Assembly: GCF_900116875.1 (NCBI RefSeq)
Contig: NZ_FPCC01000012.1
Coordinates: 34,230-98,229, forward strand
Reading direction: 5' to 3'
Length of the DNA stretch: 64,000 nt
Origin: Butyrivibrio sp. INlla21
Lineage (GTDB): Bacteria; Bacillota; Clostridia; Lachnospirales; Lachnospiraceae
The notes below the pieces were generated by a model. That model was not told the DNA's origin and ran no database searches. It saw only the letters and a list, made by a program, of their open reading frames with translations. Of the stretch, positions 33,354 to 41,973 are shown in pieces (positions within the stretch are counted from its first letter, which is position 1; every line of letters starts with the position of its first letter). The translations under genes and the position numbers were made by a program.

Positions 33354-35156
33354 CTAGAACGTTTTTCCTACTATATCATAAGCGAATGCCACTACCTCGT
33401 TTCGCTTATCGGTATCTATGTATTTGAATACATTGTAGATCATCTTGTGTCCGCCGCCGGTATTCTCAAGACCGAGGGCAAGGCCGAGTGCTGCGATCTC
33501 ATCTCCGGCATCCACCTGTCTTGAAAGCATGAGCGCATCAATATGACCGTTTTGCACCATCTTGGTATATGCATAAGCAAAGGCCGCTGCCTGAACAGCT
33601 TCTCCGGATGTCGAAGAATAACCGACCTCACTAAGGATGATCGATCTGACTCTACCCTGAGTATCGAGCATATGCTCTTTTTGCATATATCCGGTAAGAA
33701 CCTCTATGTTCTCCATAGTAATACATGGAGTTGATTCCGAATGATTGACATACTTGGACGGATTCCAAAATGCGGTGTTTCCGTTGGGGAAAGAGTACGG
33801 ATGGGCCGCAAGTCCCCAATCGATATTTCCGTATTCCGAAATGGATGATGAAAAGATATCAAGAACATCCTTGGCATCGTAGTCACCCGTTTTTTCGGTG
33901 TTGTATGTCCATCTCTGATCTATCGGGATGTAAACCTTAGCTCCGGCGTTATGACTCTTTATTGCATTGTAAAAGACTCTGTACGCCCTTGTATAAGCAG
34001 CTGTGTAAGTACCTACATCCACATGCTGCATGTAGTTATATTCTTTTCTTGCGTTGACCTCGTTTCCGATAATCCACATGCTGACATTGCCATGTCCCGA
34101 GCCCGAGTATCTGCTCGCCAAAAAGCTTCCGATCGCCGCACAAGCCTTAACGCCTCTCTCATCGGATGCGTTAAACATAAAATACGGAGCTGTAGATCCG
34201 CCTCTTGCGCTTGGATGTGTTATCTCGGGGAACGCCGATGTGCTGGCATCATTAAGGATGATGGCCGCTATATCGATTCCCATGCTGTTGAGCTTCTTGA
34301 ACAGGTCGTCGTAATTGTTCATGACCTGTGCATTAAAATGATAAGTAACACCGCCATAGGAATACTCAATTCCGCCCGATGTGGTAAGAATATGAGAAAG
34401 CGGTATGTTGTACGAACAATAATTGACTCCGAGATCCGCAAGCTCCGAAAGTCTCAGCGGATACGGAAGCAGTCCCTTTATGGAATTGTGCGACATTCCG
34501 CCATAGTTACCGCTCGCACATGCTCCGGGATTGTTTATATATTTGGGATGGCTGATGCTGACGAACTGTCCGTCAACCTTAACTCCGACTCTGAATTTGG
34601 AATAGAGTCTTGAATCGGGCGCACCCTTTTTAAGGTCTATGGAAAAAGATGTATCGTCACCCTTATATATCTTGGAAATAGGCTCAAGCTCTGATGAAAA
34701 CTCATCATCATAGGTTGCCTGTTCAAAAAGATAATAGTATTTATCATCACTCTTGGGAATTCCCTCAGATGTAACGGCAACTTCGACCTTACCGCCTTCA
34801 CCGATACTGCAGCTTGCGATCTTGGCAAACTCCGCGGTATTTTCGGGAGTCATCTCAACCGTGGCAGGTCTGTCGGAAAGTGCCTTGGAAACAGACTTAC
34901 CCGCTTCCACAATATCTTTTACTATAGATGAATGAACATACTCGACCTGTCTGGTCTCGTGCTCTTCCAAAGATGCCTCAAATATAGATTCCGCCACCTG
35001 TTCATCCTTGTTTTTCCTTAAGTTGATGACAAAAGCAGCAATCATAACTACAACAAAAGCAAACGCAGCCAGTGCAGCTAAACCTGTCAGGATTACCAAT
35101 CTTCTATTCCGGCGGGCTCTTTTCCCTGTACGCATTCTGCGTTTTTTCTTTTTCAT
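33354..35156 (-). CDS. Secreted or membrane-anchored DUF5722 protein, GH-A-like fold
   Basis: A 600-residue protein with a very basic N-terminus, one membrane helix (about 21-45) and a large outer domain. The region from about 110 to 600 matches DUF5722. Two features look like a clan GH-A glycoside hydrolase: an Asn-Glu pair in MWIIGNEVNARKEY (acid/base position after strand 4) and a Glu in SIILSEVGYSS (nucleophile position after strand 7), with HPSARGGS and AAHPYSFPNG between. This suggests an extracellular glycosidase. It overlaps rarA by 4 bp (ATGA). The substrate is unknown and the catalytic assignment is inferred. Confidence 0.82.
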   Translation of the reverse strand: MKKKKRRMRTGKRARRNRRLVILTGLAALAAFAFVVVMIAAFVINLRKNKDEQVAESIFEASLEEHETRQVEYVHSSIVKDIVEAGKSVSKALSDRPATVEMTPENTAEFAKIASCSIGEGGKVEVAVTSEGIPKSDDKYYYLFEQATYDDEFSSELEPISKIYKGDDTSFSIDLKKGAPDSRLYSKFRVGVKVDGQFVSISHPKYINNPGACASGNYGGMSHNSIKGLLPYPLRLSELADLGVNYCSYNIPLSHILTTSGGIEYSYGGVTYHFNAQVMNNYDDLFKKLNSMGIDIAAIILNDASTSAFPEITHPSARGGSTAPYFMFNASDERGVKACAAIGSFLASRYSGSGHGNVSMWIIGNEVNARKEYNYMQHVDVGTYTAAYTRAYRVFYNAIKSHNAGAKVYIPIDQRWTYNTEKTGDYDAKDVLDIFSSSISEYGNIDWGLAAHPYSFPNGNTAFWNPSKYVNHSESTPCITMENIEVLTGYMQKEHMLDTQGRVRSIILSEVGYSSTSGEAVQAAAFAYAYTKMVQNGHIDALMLSRQVDAGDEIAALGLALGLENTGGGHKMIYNVFKYIDTDKRNEVVAFAYDIVGKTF

Positions 35157-36490
35157 GAATCCGTCTTTTTTCCTTGTCCTTTTAATTTTTTCATATGTTC
35201 TTTTATCTTGTTCTCATATCCGTTCCCTGACGGGCTGTAGAACTCTTTGCCGTTAAGCTCGTAGGGAAGATATTGCTGCTCGACATAGTTGCCGGGATAA
35301 TCATGGGCATATTTGTAACCTATTCCGTGCCCAAGCTTGGCTGCCGATTTGTAATGAGCATCCTGAAGGTGCGGAGGTATCGGAAGATTACCGGTATCCC
35401 TGACCATCGCCATCGCATTGTCTATTGCCATGATGGATGCGTTACTCTTAGGTGCCGTAGCGATATAGCTGGCCGCCTGTGCAAGAGTGATGCGGGCTTC
35501 GGGCATACCGAGCCTCTCAACTGCAAGCGAAGCTGCAACTGCCACCTGAAGTGCCTGCGGATCGGCATTGCCGACGTCCTCGGAAGCACAGACCATCATA
35601 CGTCTTACGATAAACTTGGGATCTTCTCCCGCGTTAAGCATACGTGCAAGATAGTAAACAGCCGCATCCGGGTCGGACCCCCTCATACTCTTGATGAAGG
35701 CCGATATCGTGTCGTAGTGATTGTCGCCGTCTTTATCATATCTGGCGACCTTCTTCTGAATACATTCTTCCGCAACTTCTTTGGTTATATGTATAAGACC
35801 GTCCTCGCTTCGCTCGGTGGTCATAATACCAAGTTCTATGGCGTTAAGCGCATGTCTTGCATCTCCGTCTGCAAGATCCGCCAAGAAATCCGCAGCGTCC
35901 GGCTCAAGTACAGCCTTGTAGCTGCCCATTCCGCGCTCTGTATCGGTAACTGCCCTGTTAAGCAGTGTCTTGATGTCGTCTGCCGTAAGCGGTTTAAGCT
36001 CAAAGATAACAGATCTTGATATAAGAGCCCCGTTTACCTCAAAGTAGGGGTTCTCGGTTGTGGCGCCAATCAGTATCACTGTGCCGTCCTCAACAAACGG
36101 AAGAAGGTAGTCCTGCTGCCCCTTGTTGAATCTGTGTATCTCGTCTATGAAGAGTATGGTCTTCTTGCCATACATGCCAAGGTTGTCCTTGGCCTTTTTT
36201 ACCACCTCTTCCATGTCTTTCTTGCCGGCTATGGTGGCATTTATCTGGGTAAATTCCGCCTTGGTCGTATTGGCGATGACCTTGGCCAGAGTGGTCTTTC
36301 CCGTTCCGGGAGGACCGTAAAGAATTATGGAACTAAGTTTATCTGCAGAAATAGCTCGATAAAGAAGCTTGTCTTTGGCAATAATGTGCTGCTGTCCCAC
36401 GACTTCGTCAAGGGTTCTGGGGCGCATTCTTGCGGCAAGCGGAGACTCTTTTTCCATGTTGTTTTCGCGCATATATTCAAACAAATCCAT
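35153..36490 (-). CDS. rarA: Replication-associated recombination ATPase RarA/MgsA
   Basis: A 445-residue AAA+ ATPase acting at stalled replication forks with single-stranded DNA-binding protein. It has the N-terminal PLAARMRPRTLDEVVGQQHI, Walker A GPPGTGKTTLAK, Walker B ILFIDEIHRFNKGQQD, sensor 1 IGATTENPYFEVNGALISR, and the C-terminal tetramerisation region with DPDAAVYYLARML and GIGYKYAHDYPGNYVEQQYLP. The length is standard. It is first in a run with DUF5722 by a 4-bp overlap. Identity is firm. Confidence 0.97.
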   Translation of the reverse strand: MDLFEYMRENNMEKESPLAARMRPRTLDEVVGQQHIIAKDKLLYRAISADKLSSIILYGPPGTGKTTLAKVIANTTKAEFTQINATIAGKKDMEEVVKKAKDNLGMYGKKTILFIDEIHRFNKGQQDYLLPFVEDGTVILIGATTENPYFEVNGALISRSVIFELKPLTADDIKTLLNRAVTDTERGMGSYKAVLEPDAADFLADLADGDARHALNAIELGIMTTERSEDGLIHITKEVAEECIQKKVARYDKDGDNHYDTISAFIKSMRGSDPDAAVYYLARMLNAGEDPKFIVRRMMVCASEDVGNADPQALQVAVAASLAVERLGMPEARITLAQAASYIATAPKSNASIMAIDNAMAMVRDTGNLPIPPHLQDAHYKSAAKLGHGIGYKYAHDYPGNYVEQQYLPYELNGKEFYSPSGNGYENKIKEHMKKLKGQGKKTDS

Positions 36491-36545
36491 AACGCTATAA
36501 TTCTACTATTTTTAAGATAAAAATGGAAGTAAAATCCTTCCAAAG

Positions 36546-36588
36546 AAAAAGCATGTCAGTTATGTAAATACATACTGACATGCTTTGT
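36546..36588 (-). terminator. Terminator after the MBL-fold gene
   Basis: A 12-bp stem AAGCATGTCAGT/ACTGACATGCTT, extended inwards by ATGTA/TACAT with a bulge, followed by TTTTTCTTT on the minus strand. It lies 15 bp past the stop at 36603. Confidence 0.88.
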
Positions 36589-36602
36589 AAAAAACGCCTT
36601 AT

Positions 36603-37469
36603 TTATCGCGAAACTTCTATGTTGTCCGCCGTTATCGTGAACGTGATCGGATCATCTCTTGTGTAATATATCTTGGCACCTGCCTGCTCAAGCGCATCAA
36701 CTACTTCCGGAGCGGCCGGATCGCCTTTACTTGAAGTGATCACCGCATACTCGGGCTTAACATGATCGACAAGCTGCTTGATATTGGCTTTATATCTGCC
36801 GTGATGCGGTACCTTCAGGATATCGCACTCAAGCCCGTCTGTCTTAACAAGCTCATCTATTCGCTCTTCAAGCGCATCACCCGTAAATAGAATGGATTTA
36901 TTGCCATTGGTGACCTTTACCGCTAGTGATGAGTTGTTGCTGACATCTTCAGCATAGGTTTTGGAAAGAGCAGGATAAATTGTAAATGTCATTCCATCCG
37001 CTTCAAACGTAGTCTCTTCCGTAACAACGGTCTCATTCATGCCTTTTCTTTTTAATGCGGCATAATATTCCGTCATCTCATCGGTCGCCTTTGATCTGTA
37101 TGTGGTATAAACCGCACCGATATCAAAGTTGTCGATGACTCTGTCAGCACCGCCGACATGGTCCTTGTCGTAATGTGAGATAAAAACGGCATCTATCTTC
37201 TCAACACCGTGAGACTTAAGCAGTTCCACTACTTTCTTGCCTTTTTTGTTTGTACCGGTATCCATTACAAAAGTATGATTCTCGGTCTCCAGCACAAATG
37301 CATCTTCTGCAGATGCCTTGAGCGCTGTAAAAGAAAGAACTCCCGGATCTATCTTGAAATTCTCATCAACTTCATATTTGTAATCAACTTCCTTGCCGGG
37401 AGCCTCAAACGCACATGCACCAAGGCTCATCAAAAGAACTAAAGTCGCCGCTAAAACTGTCTTTTTCAT
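36603..37469 (-). CDS. Exported MBL-fold hydrolase, ComEC C-terminal-like
   Basis: A 288-residue putative lipoprotein with a metallo-beta-lactamase fold. The signal ends in LMSLGACAF (Cys19). The metal motif is SHYDKDHVGG (HxDxDH), preceded by FVMDTG and followed by LFTGDALEERID and VPHHGRY. This set resembles the extracellular nuclease-like domain of ComEC and related stand-alone secreted proteins. A nuclease or phosphodiesterase role is inferred; the substrate is not known. It has its own terminator. Confidence 0.88.
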   Translation of the reverse strand: MKKTVLAATLVLLMSLGACAFEAPGKEVDYKYEVDENFKIDPGVLSFTALKASAEDAFVLETENHTFVMDTGTNKKGKKVVELLKSHGVEKIDAVFISHYDKDHVGGADRVIDNFDIGAVYTTYRSKATDEMTEYYAALKRKGMNETVVTEETTFEADGMTFTIYPALSKTYAEDVSNNSSLAVKVTNGNKSILFTGDALEERIDELVKTDGLECDILKVPHHGRYKANIKQLVDHVKPEYAVITSSKGDPAAPEVVDALEQAGAKIYYTRDDPITFTITADNIEVSR

Positions 37470-37533
37470 CCTCTGTCCTCACTTTCTGTTAATGGGGCCG
37501 GAGTATTTCTCTATGTCTGTCCGACTCGTGTTT

Positions 37534-38457
37534 TCACAACAGCAAACCGTCACACTTCTTAGTAAGCATATTTAAAACTCGTTTTTTGTCCGTAGACCAC
37601 TTGGGCTCAACCAGTAAGCTCCTGGGTCCGTCGCCCGTCATACGATGTACGACCGTCTCTTTTGGTAAAAGAGCTAAACAAGCCGATACAAAATCAGTAT
37701 ACTCCTCCATTGACATGAACGCATACTTATTTTTGTCATCAAATCGGGTTTTTTTGTAATCTTCGTACATCTCAGTCCCTTTTAAAAGCTGAAGATTCTG
37801 TATCTTAATGCCATCAAGAACAGGCTGCAGATCAGAAAGATATTTTATTGTCTCAAGCATATCTTCCTTGGTCTCTCCCGGGAGCCCTATTATGACATGA
37901 ACAATGACCTCAATCCCTGCATCCTTAAGCCTTTTATAAGCATCCTCAAACACATCAAGAGTATAGCCTCTGTGAATTTCGAGTGCAGTCTTTTCGTGAA
38001 TGGTCTGAAGTCCCAGTTCTATCCACACGGGCTTTATCTTTTTAAGCTCCTTAAGCATCTCTATTACTTCGTCTCCGACACAGTCGGGTCTTGTTCCGAT
38101 AGACAAGATCTTGATGTCATCGCGCATTGCTGCTTTTGTATACAGCTCTTTTAACCTGTTTATATCACCGTAGGTATTGGTATATGACTGGAAATAAGTG
38201 ATAAAGCTCTTTGCGTCCGTCTTCTCCGCGATGCGCTTCTTGGCTTCTTCTATCTGTTCTTCAATCGGAGCCACTTGCGCCGCAAACTCTCCGCTTCCTC
38301 CCTCGGAGCAAAAAGTACAGCCTCCCGTAAGCCTCTTTCCGTCTGGCATAACAATAGAACCATCTCTGTTGGGACAGGTGCACCCAGACTGCAGAGACAG
38401 TCTGTATATCTTTTCACCGTATAGTTCTTTTAGGTATGTTGAAAGTTTTCTTGCCAT
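37534..38457 (-). CDS. Radical SAM protein, YhcC/TIGR01212 family
   Basis: A 307-residue cytoplasmic radical SAM enzyme. The cluster-binding cysteines are in SGCTCPNRDG and GGCTFCSEGG, in the atypical spacing of this family. Other family blocks are YFQSYTNTYGDINRLKELY, SIGTRPDCV, ELGLQTIHEKTALEIHRGY and HVIIGLPGETKEDMLETI. The reaction is unknown for most members. The ATG at 38457 follows ACAGGAAAAAG. It is 40 bp downstream of the MATE gene. Confidence 0.92.
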   Translation of the reverse strand: MARKLSTYLKELYGEKIYRLSLQSGCTCPNRDGSIVMPDGKRLTGGCTFCSEGGSGEFAAQVAPIEEQIEEAKKRIAEKTDAKSFITYFQSYTNTYGDINRLKELYTKAAMRDDIKILSIGTRPDCVGDEVIEMLKELKKIKPVWIELGLQTIHEKTALEIHRGYTLDVFEDAYKRLKDAGIEVIVHVIIGLPGETKEDMLETIKYLSDLQPVLDGIKIQNLQLLKGTEMYEDYKKTRFDDKNKYAFMSMEEYTDFVSACLALLPKETVVHRMTGDGPRSLLVEPKWSTDKKRVLNMLTKKCDGLLL

Positions 38458-38497
38458 CTTTTTCCTGTGATATGACTGTCACGGCGCCATACGCTCT

Positions 38498-39937
38498 TTA
38501 CGCTTGTCCTACGATATTTCTTACCCATACGCCGCTCTTTACAAGTATGAAACCTATAATGCACTTTCCGAACTCGATCAGCGAAACGATGAGGAATACC
38601 GTCACAACAGGTATTGTCGTGTATTTGCTTATGATAAAAGCCGCGGGCACAGATACCGCCCAGGCAAAGCAACTGTCAAAAGCAACGGTGATCGCTGTCT
38701 TTCCGCCCGATCTGAGCGTGAAATACGATACGTTTGCATATGAATGGATGGGCATGCACAGCGCAACTACCCAGATACATCTCGTTGCCATGTACTTTAT
38801 CTCAGGTTCTACGCTGTAAAACTGCGGTATGAACGGTGCAACAAGCGCAAGCAGTCCGCCCATTACAAGTGTACTTAAAAAGCTGAGAAATGCCATTCTA
38901 AATGCCGTACGTCTTGCGGAAACAAGCCTTCCCGCACCAAGCTCCTGTCCGACGATGATGCCCGTAGAGTTTCCGATCGATAAAAAGACCTCGTTAAATA
39001 TCTGAGCCAGTGTACCGCTTATATTCATCGCTGCGATTATCGAAATGCCTCTCAATGAATATGCCCTAAGAAGCGCAGCCTGAGCAAGGCTCCACAAAAA
39101 CTCGTTGCACAAAAGAGGAAGCGATCTCGACATTATAGGCCAGATCAGCTCCTTTGGAATACGAAATCCGCTGTAAAGTCCTTTGAAAAAGCCGTATTGT
39201 CCGTTTGGCTTATGCGCTCCGTAAACAACTATGAAAAACTCCACAAATCTGGATATGACCGTTGCTACTGCGGCACCAAGAACTCCCATTTTCGGGAATC
39301 CCAAAAGACCAAAGATAAGGAGCAGATTAAAAATAAAATTTACTCCCATAGCTATCATACTTGCGATCATAGGAAGCGTAGTCTTTCCCGACTCTCTCAT
39401 CGCGCTTGCGTACGCCTGCGTAAAGCTAAAAGGTATAAGTCCTATGAGCATGATATTTAAGTAAGATACTCCGAAGCTGAGAGTCTGCGTTCTTACGGCA
39501 GCCTCCGTTCCTTCAGCTATATACAGTGACACAAGATAGTTTGATGTATTAAACAAAAAAATAACTGCCACTGTACATATCACAGCAGCAGTTAAGAGCT
39601 TGTATCTGATAGAGTATCTGACTCCATCCATATCTCCTTTTCCGAAAAACTGCGTACTGAATATCCCGGCTCCCGCAAGTGAGCCCCATATGCACAGGTA
39701 AAATATAAAGAGTATCTGATTGACGATCGCGACCGCAGACATGGGTATGGTACCCACCTGTCCGACCATGACATTATCCAAAAGTCCTACGATATTTGAA
39801 AGTGTATTCTGAACTATCATGGGAATAGCAACCATAGCAACCTTGCTATAAAAGCCGGGTTCCCCTATAAGACACTCCTTGAGTGATAATCTGTATTTGA
39901 TCGCTTCTTTTCTGTTTGATGTCTCAAATGATGTCAT
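38498..39937 (-). CDS. MATE-family efflux transporter (second copy)
   Basis: A 479-residue integral membrane antiporter with about twelve helices. It shows the MATE pattern in VAIPMIVQNTLSNIVGLLDNVMVGQVG near residue 35 and repeated GAAVATVISRFVEFF-like segments. It is clearly paralogous to the MATE protein at 4.3-5.7 kb (shared LDNVMVG / IDNFMVSG and GVRGAAVATVIAR / GVLGAAVATVISR patterns). The ATG at 39937 is preceded by AGAATAAGATT, a weak site. The substrate is unknown. Confidence 0.93.
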   Translation of the reverse strand: MTSFETSNRKEAIKYRLSLKECLIGEPGFYSKVAMVAIPMIVQNTLSNIVGLLDNVMVGQVGTIPMSAVAIVNQILFIFYLCIWGSLAGAGIFSTQFFGKGDMDGVRYSIRYKLLTAAVICTVAVIFLFNTSNYLVSLYIAEGTEAAVRTQTLSFGVSYLNIMLIGLIPFSFTQAYASAMRESGKTTLPMIASMIAMGVNFIFNLLLIFGLLGFPKMGVLGAAVATVISRFVEFFIVVYGAHKPNGQYGFFKGLYSGFRIPKELIWPIMSRSLPLLCNEFLWSLAQAALLRAYSLRGISIIAAMNISGTLAQIFNEVFLSIGNSTGIIVGQELGAGRLVSARRTAFRMAFLSFLSTLVMGGLLALVAPFIPQFYSVEPEIKYMATRCIWVVALCMPIHSYANVSYFTLRSGGKTAITVAFDSCFAWAVSVPAAFIISKYTTIPVVTVFLIVSLIEFGKCIIGFILVKSGVWVRNIVGQA

Positions 39938-39951
39938 AATCTTATTCTCCG

Positions 39952-39983
39952 TACAAAAATCCCGGCAACATGAATTGCCGGGG
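39952..39983 (-). terminator. Terminator after the sugar transferase gene
   Basis: CCCGGCAA/TTGCCGGG stem with a six-base loop, then ATTTTTG on the minus strand. It separates the sugar transferase from the MATE gene. Confidence 0.85.
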
Positions 39984-40032
39984 TATTATCGACTTTAACT
40001 ATTATATTATCTGAGCATTATTAAAATCAAGA

Positions 40033-40728
40033 TTAATATGCGCCTTCAGACTCGAAAACTACAGGGATTGTCTTTAGAATGAGTTTAATATCCGTCACAA
40101 CGCCCATATCCTTGATGTATTTAAGATCAAGCTCAACCCACTCATCCCACTTGATGTTGGCTCTTCCGCCAACCTGCCAATAGCAGGTAAGACCGGGCTT
40201 TACAACAAGTCTTTGCTTCTCGTAAGCATTGCATGCTTCCATCTGATCCACAAGAATGGGTCTTGGACCGACGATACTCATATCGCCTTTGATGATGTTG
40301 ATAAGCTGCGGAAGCTCGTCTATTGAATATTTGCGAATAAAACGTCCCACGTGAGTTACTCTCGGGTCGTCTTTTATCTTAAATGCATGTCCCGTCTGCT
40401 CGTTGCGCTCCTGCATGCGCTGGAACTGTGCCTCGGCATTTCTGTACATGCTGCGGAATTTATAAATCTTGAATGGCTTCATATTCTTGCCCGCGCGAAG
40501 CTGCGTGAAAAATATAGGTCCACCGTCTTCCATAAGTATTGCCAGTGCCGTAAGAACGAAAATCGGTGAAAGTAATATAAGTGCTACCCCCGATGCAACA
40601 ATATCAAAGCAGCGTTTAAACCACTTGTAGATGTTTGCCTTGTGATCATAGATTTCCTGATAGATTAATTCAATAATCTTGTTCTCTGACTGATCAATGA
40701 CTGCCTGCTCTCTTTTCGCAATCACCAT
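40033..40728 (-). CDS. Undecaprenyl-phosphate sugar-1-phosphate transferase (core domain)
   Basis: A 231-residue membrane-associated enzyme that starts exopolysaccharide synthesis by moving a sugar-1-phosphate to undecaprenyl phosphate. The bacterial sugar transferase domain is whole: membrane helix in RCFDIVASGVALILLSPIFV, QLRAGKNMKPFKIYKFRSM, the Asp/Glu residues in IRKYSIDELPQLINIIKGDMSIVGPRP and LVVKPGLTCYWQVGGR. Long relatives (about 450 residues) have four N-terminal helices and a CoA-binding-like domain, absent here; a fragment of such helices is encoded just upstream (40722-40937). The core alone is known to be active in other proteins. No other polysaccharide genes are adjacent. Confidence 0.9.
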   Translation of the reverse strand: MVIAKREQAVIDQSENKIIELIYQEIYDHKANIYKWFKRCFDIVASGVALILLSPIFVLTALAILMEDGGPIFFTQLRAGKNMKPFKIYKFRSMYRNAEAQFQRMQERNEQTGHAFKIKDDPRVTHVGRFIRKYSIDELPQLINIIKGDMSIVGPRPILVDQMEACNAYEKQRLVVKPGLTCYWQVGGRANIKWDEWVELDLKYIKDMGVVTDIKLILKTIPVVFESEGAY

Positions 40729-40937
40729 ATCACATATCTCCTCATCATACCGATATCTCCAATCATAATCTGTTCACTATGCTTTAGATATTTATGAAAT
40801 AGATTATTGGAATATCGATAAAAAATAACTCTTGATATATTTACTATAGCAAAAACAATCAAGAATAACCAGCAAAAAAGATTATTTTGCCATAAATATT
40901 GTGGTTTTAGATTAAAATACATCAAAATGATGTGCAT
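40722..40937 (-). pseudogene. Fragment of the N-terminal membrane region of a sugar transferase
   Basis: A 71-codon frame with a hydrophobic helix (NNLFCWLFLIVFAIVNIS) followed by a YRYSNNLFHKYLKHSEQIMIGDIG segment. It resembles the last helix of the N-terminal membrane domain and the first strand of the CoA-binding domain in long sugar transferases. It overlaps the 40033-40728 gene start by 7 bp. I infer an internal deletion of a longer gene. It may still be translated as a short protein. Confidence 0.45.
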
Positions 40938-41011
40938 AGAAACGGCTTACGCCACTCTACAAAAGATATATCGGCAAAAAATCTACAAAACTTAAGTTTT
41001 TTATGCATAAT

Positions 41012-41047
41012 AAAGGACCTATGATTAAGATAATAATCATAGGCCCA
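41012..41047 (-). terminator. Terminator of the sigma-operon downstream unit
   Basis: Stem GGCCTATGATTA with TAATCATAGGTCC, followed by TTTATTAT on the minus strand. It lies 18 bp past the stop at 41065. Confidence 0.82.
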
Positions 41048-41064
41048 ATAGTTTATTCTACATC

Positions 41065-41511
41065 TTACTTATAAGAGCCATGCCAGCTTCCTTTTCCGGA
41101 AGCCATTCCTCCTGTTACAGCTACTGCTCCGGCGTGATAGCTTCCCAAATACTGATGACTGCTATCAAAGAAATTTATATTCACATATACAGGTAAAACA
41201 TTTATTTCAAAATAACAAGTACTCGAGAACAGCCTTAATATATCATCCGTATATATGTCTCCTACAAGCGCGCCTCCTCCAAGCGCAGCTATTCCATAAG
41301 CGTCTCCGTCAAATGTCATATTACTGTATTGTGGATACTCATCATCATTAATACGAACCTGAACTTTCATATAGATTAAAGCACCTATAACAGAGCCGGT
41401 TGCATGATAAGCAGTATTTGCAGATTGTAACTTTGAAATCATTTTTTCATGATATTCTTTTTTTTCTTGAAGATCAGCGATTACTACGTTCTTAAGTTCT
41501 TCTCTCTCCAT
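41065..41511 (-). CDS. Unknown protein with a possible VapA-like beta-barrel domain
   Basis: A 148-residue protein without a clear signal peptide. Residues 1-45 are helical and charged. Residues about 65-148 are Gly-rich with beta strands: GIAALGGGALVGDIYTDDI, YVNINFFDSSHQYLGSYHAG, then GGMASGKGSWHGSYK at the end. This order (G-rich strand, YTDD, V-NFFDS, LGSY/F, Gly-rich, GKGSW) reminds me of the Rhodococcus VapA family, a lectin-like eight-stranded barrel. I am not sure of the homology. The ATG at 41511 has AGGTGG five bases upstream. It is 40 bp after a 104-residue membrane protein and ends the unit. The function is unknown. Confidence 0.7.
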   Translation of the reverse strand: MEREELKNVVIADLQEKKEYHEKMISKLQSANTAYHATGSVIGALIYMKVQVRINDDEYPQYSNMTFDGDAYGIAALGGGALVGDIYTDDILRLFSSTCYFEINVLPVYVNINFFDSSHQYLGSYHAGAVAVTGGMASGKGSWHGSYK

Positions 41512-41551
41512 ATGTTCCACCTTCCCTTTCTAAAAACAACTTCGGATACAG

Positions 41552-41866
41552 TTACTTTTCCTCCCCGTTTTCTTTTTCACGGTTGTGCTTACGAACGCAT
41601 AGTACCGTCACTATTGTTCCCACTACAAAGGCCACGATCGCAGTAAGCACGTATCCTCCCGCTTCTTCATAAAGGAGACTCGAACCGCTGTATAAATTTG
41701 TAGTTGTTCCGAATTGTCCGACTCCCAGATGCTGAATTATGATAAAAAGACATGCAAATAATGCAGTGCTGACCATGCCCATTGCATTGATCATTCTGCT
41801 CTGTCTCTTTTTCCTAAGTCCTTTCATGCGTCTGTGAAGTTCTGAAAGTCTCTCTTCACCTGTCAT
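41552..41866 (-). CDS. 104-residue two-TM protein, paralogue of 43249-43563
   Basis: A small membrane protein with a charged cytoplasmic start (GEERLSELHRRMKGLRKKR) and two helices (about 25-45 and 73-93). It shares the EERxxELHR+M start, the two-helix layout and the exact length of 104 residues with the protein at 43249-43563. I place the start at 41866, 12 bases after AAAAGGAGG; a TTG at 41869 gives better spacing. It has its own promoter (41898-41925), so it and the downstream VapA-like gene form a separate unit next to the sigma operon. A role as anti-sigma factor or PrsW substrate is possible but unproven. Confidence 0.75.
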   Translation of the reverse strand: MTGEERLSELHRRMKGLRKKRQSRMINAMGMVSTALFACLFIIIQHLGVGQFGTTTNLYSGSSLLYEEAGGYVLTAIVAFVVGTIVTVLCVRKHNREKENGEEK

Positions 41867-41897
41867 CAAAATAAAAAACCTCCTTTTAAAGCGTGCA

Positions 41898-41925
41898 ATT
41901 ATCCCTTTCACTTATATAGTGTCAA
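41898..41925 (-). promoter_or_regulatory. Internal promoter before the 104-residue paralogue
   Basis: On the minus strand TTGACA (41920-41925), 16-bp spacer, GATAAT (41898-41903), preceded by a weak CTCC/GGAG hairpin around 41938-41950 that may end the PrsW transcript. Confidence 0.6.
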
Positions 41926-41973
41926 AAAATCGCAAAACTCCTAAGGAGATTTTGAAAAAATATTGTTTTTTTA

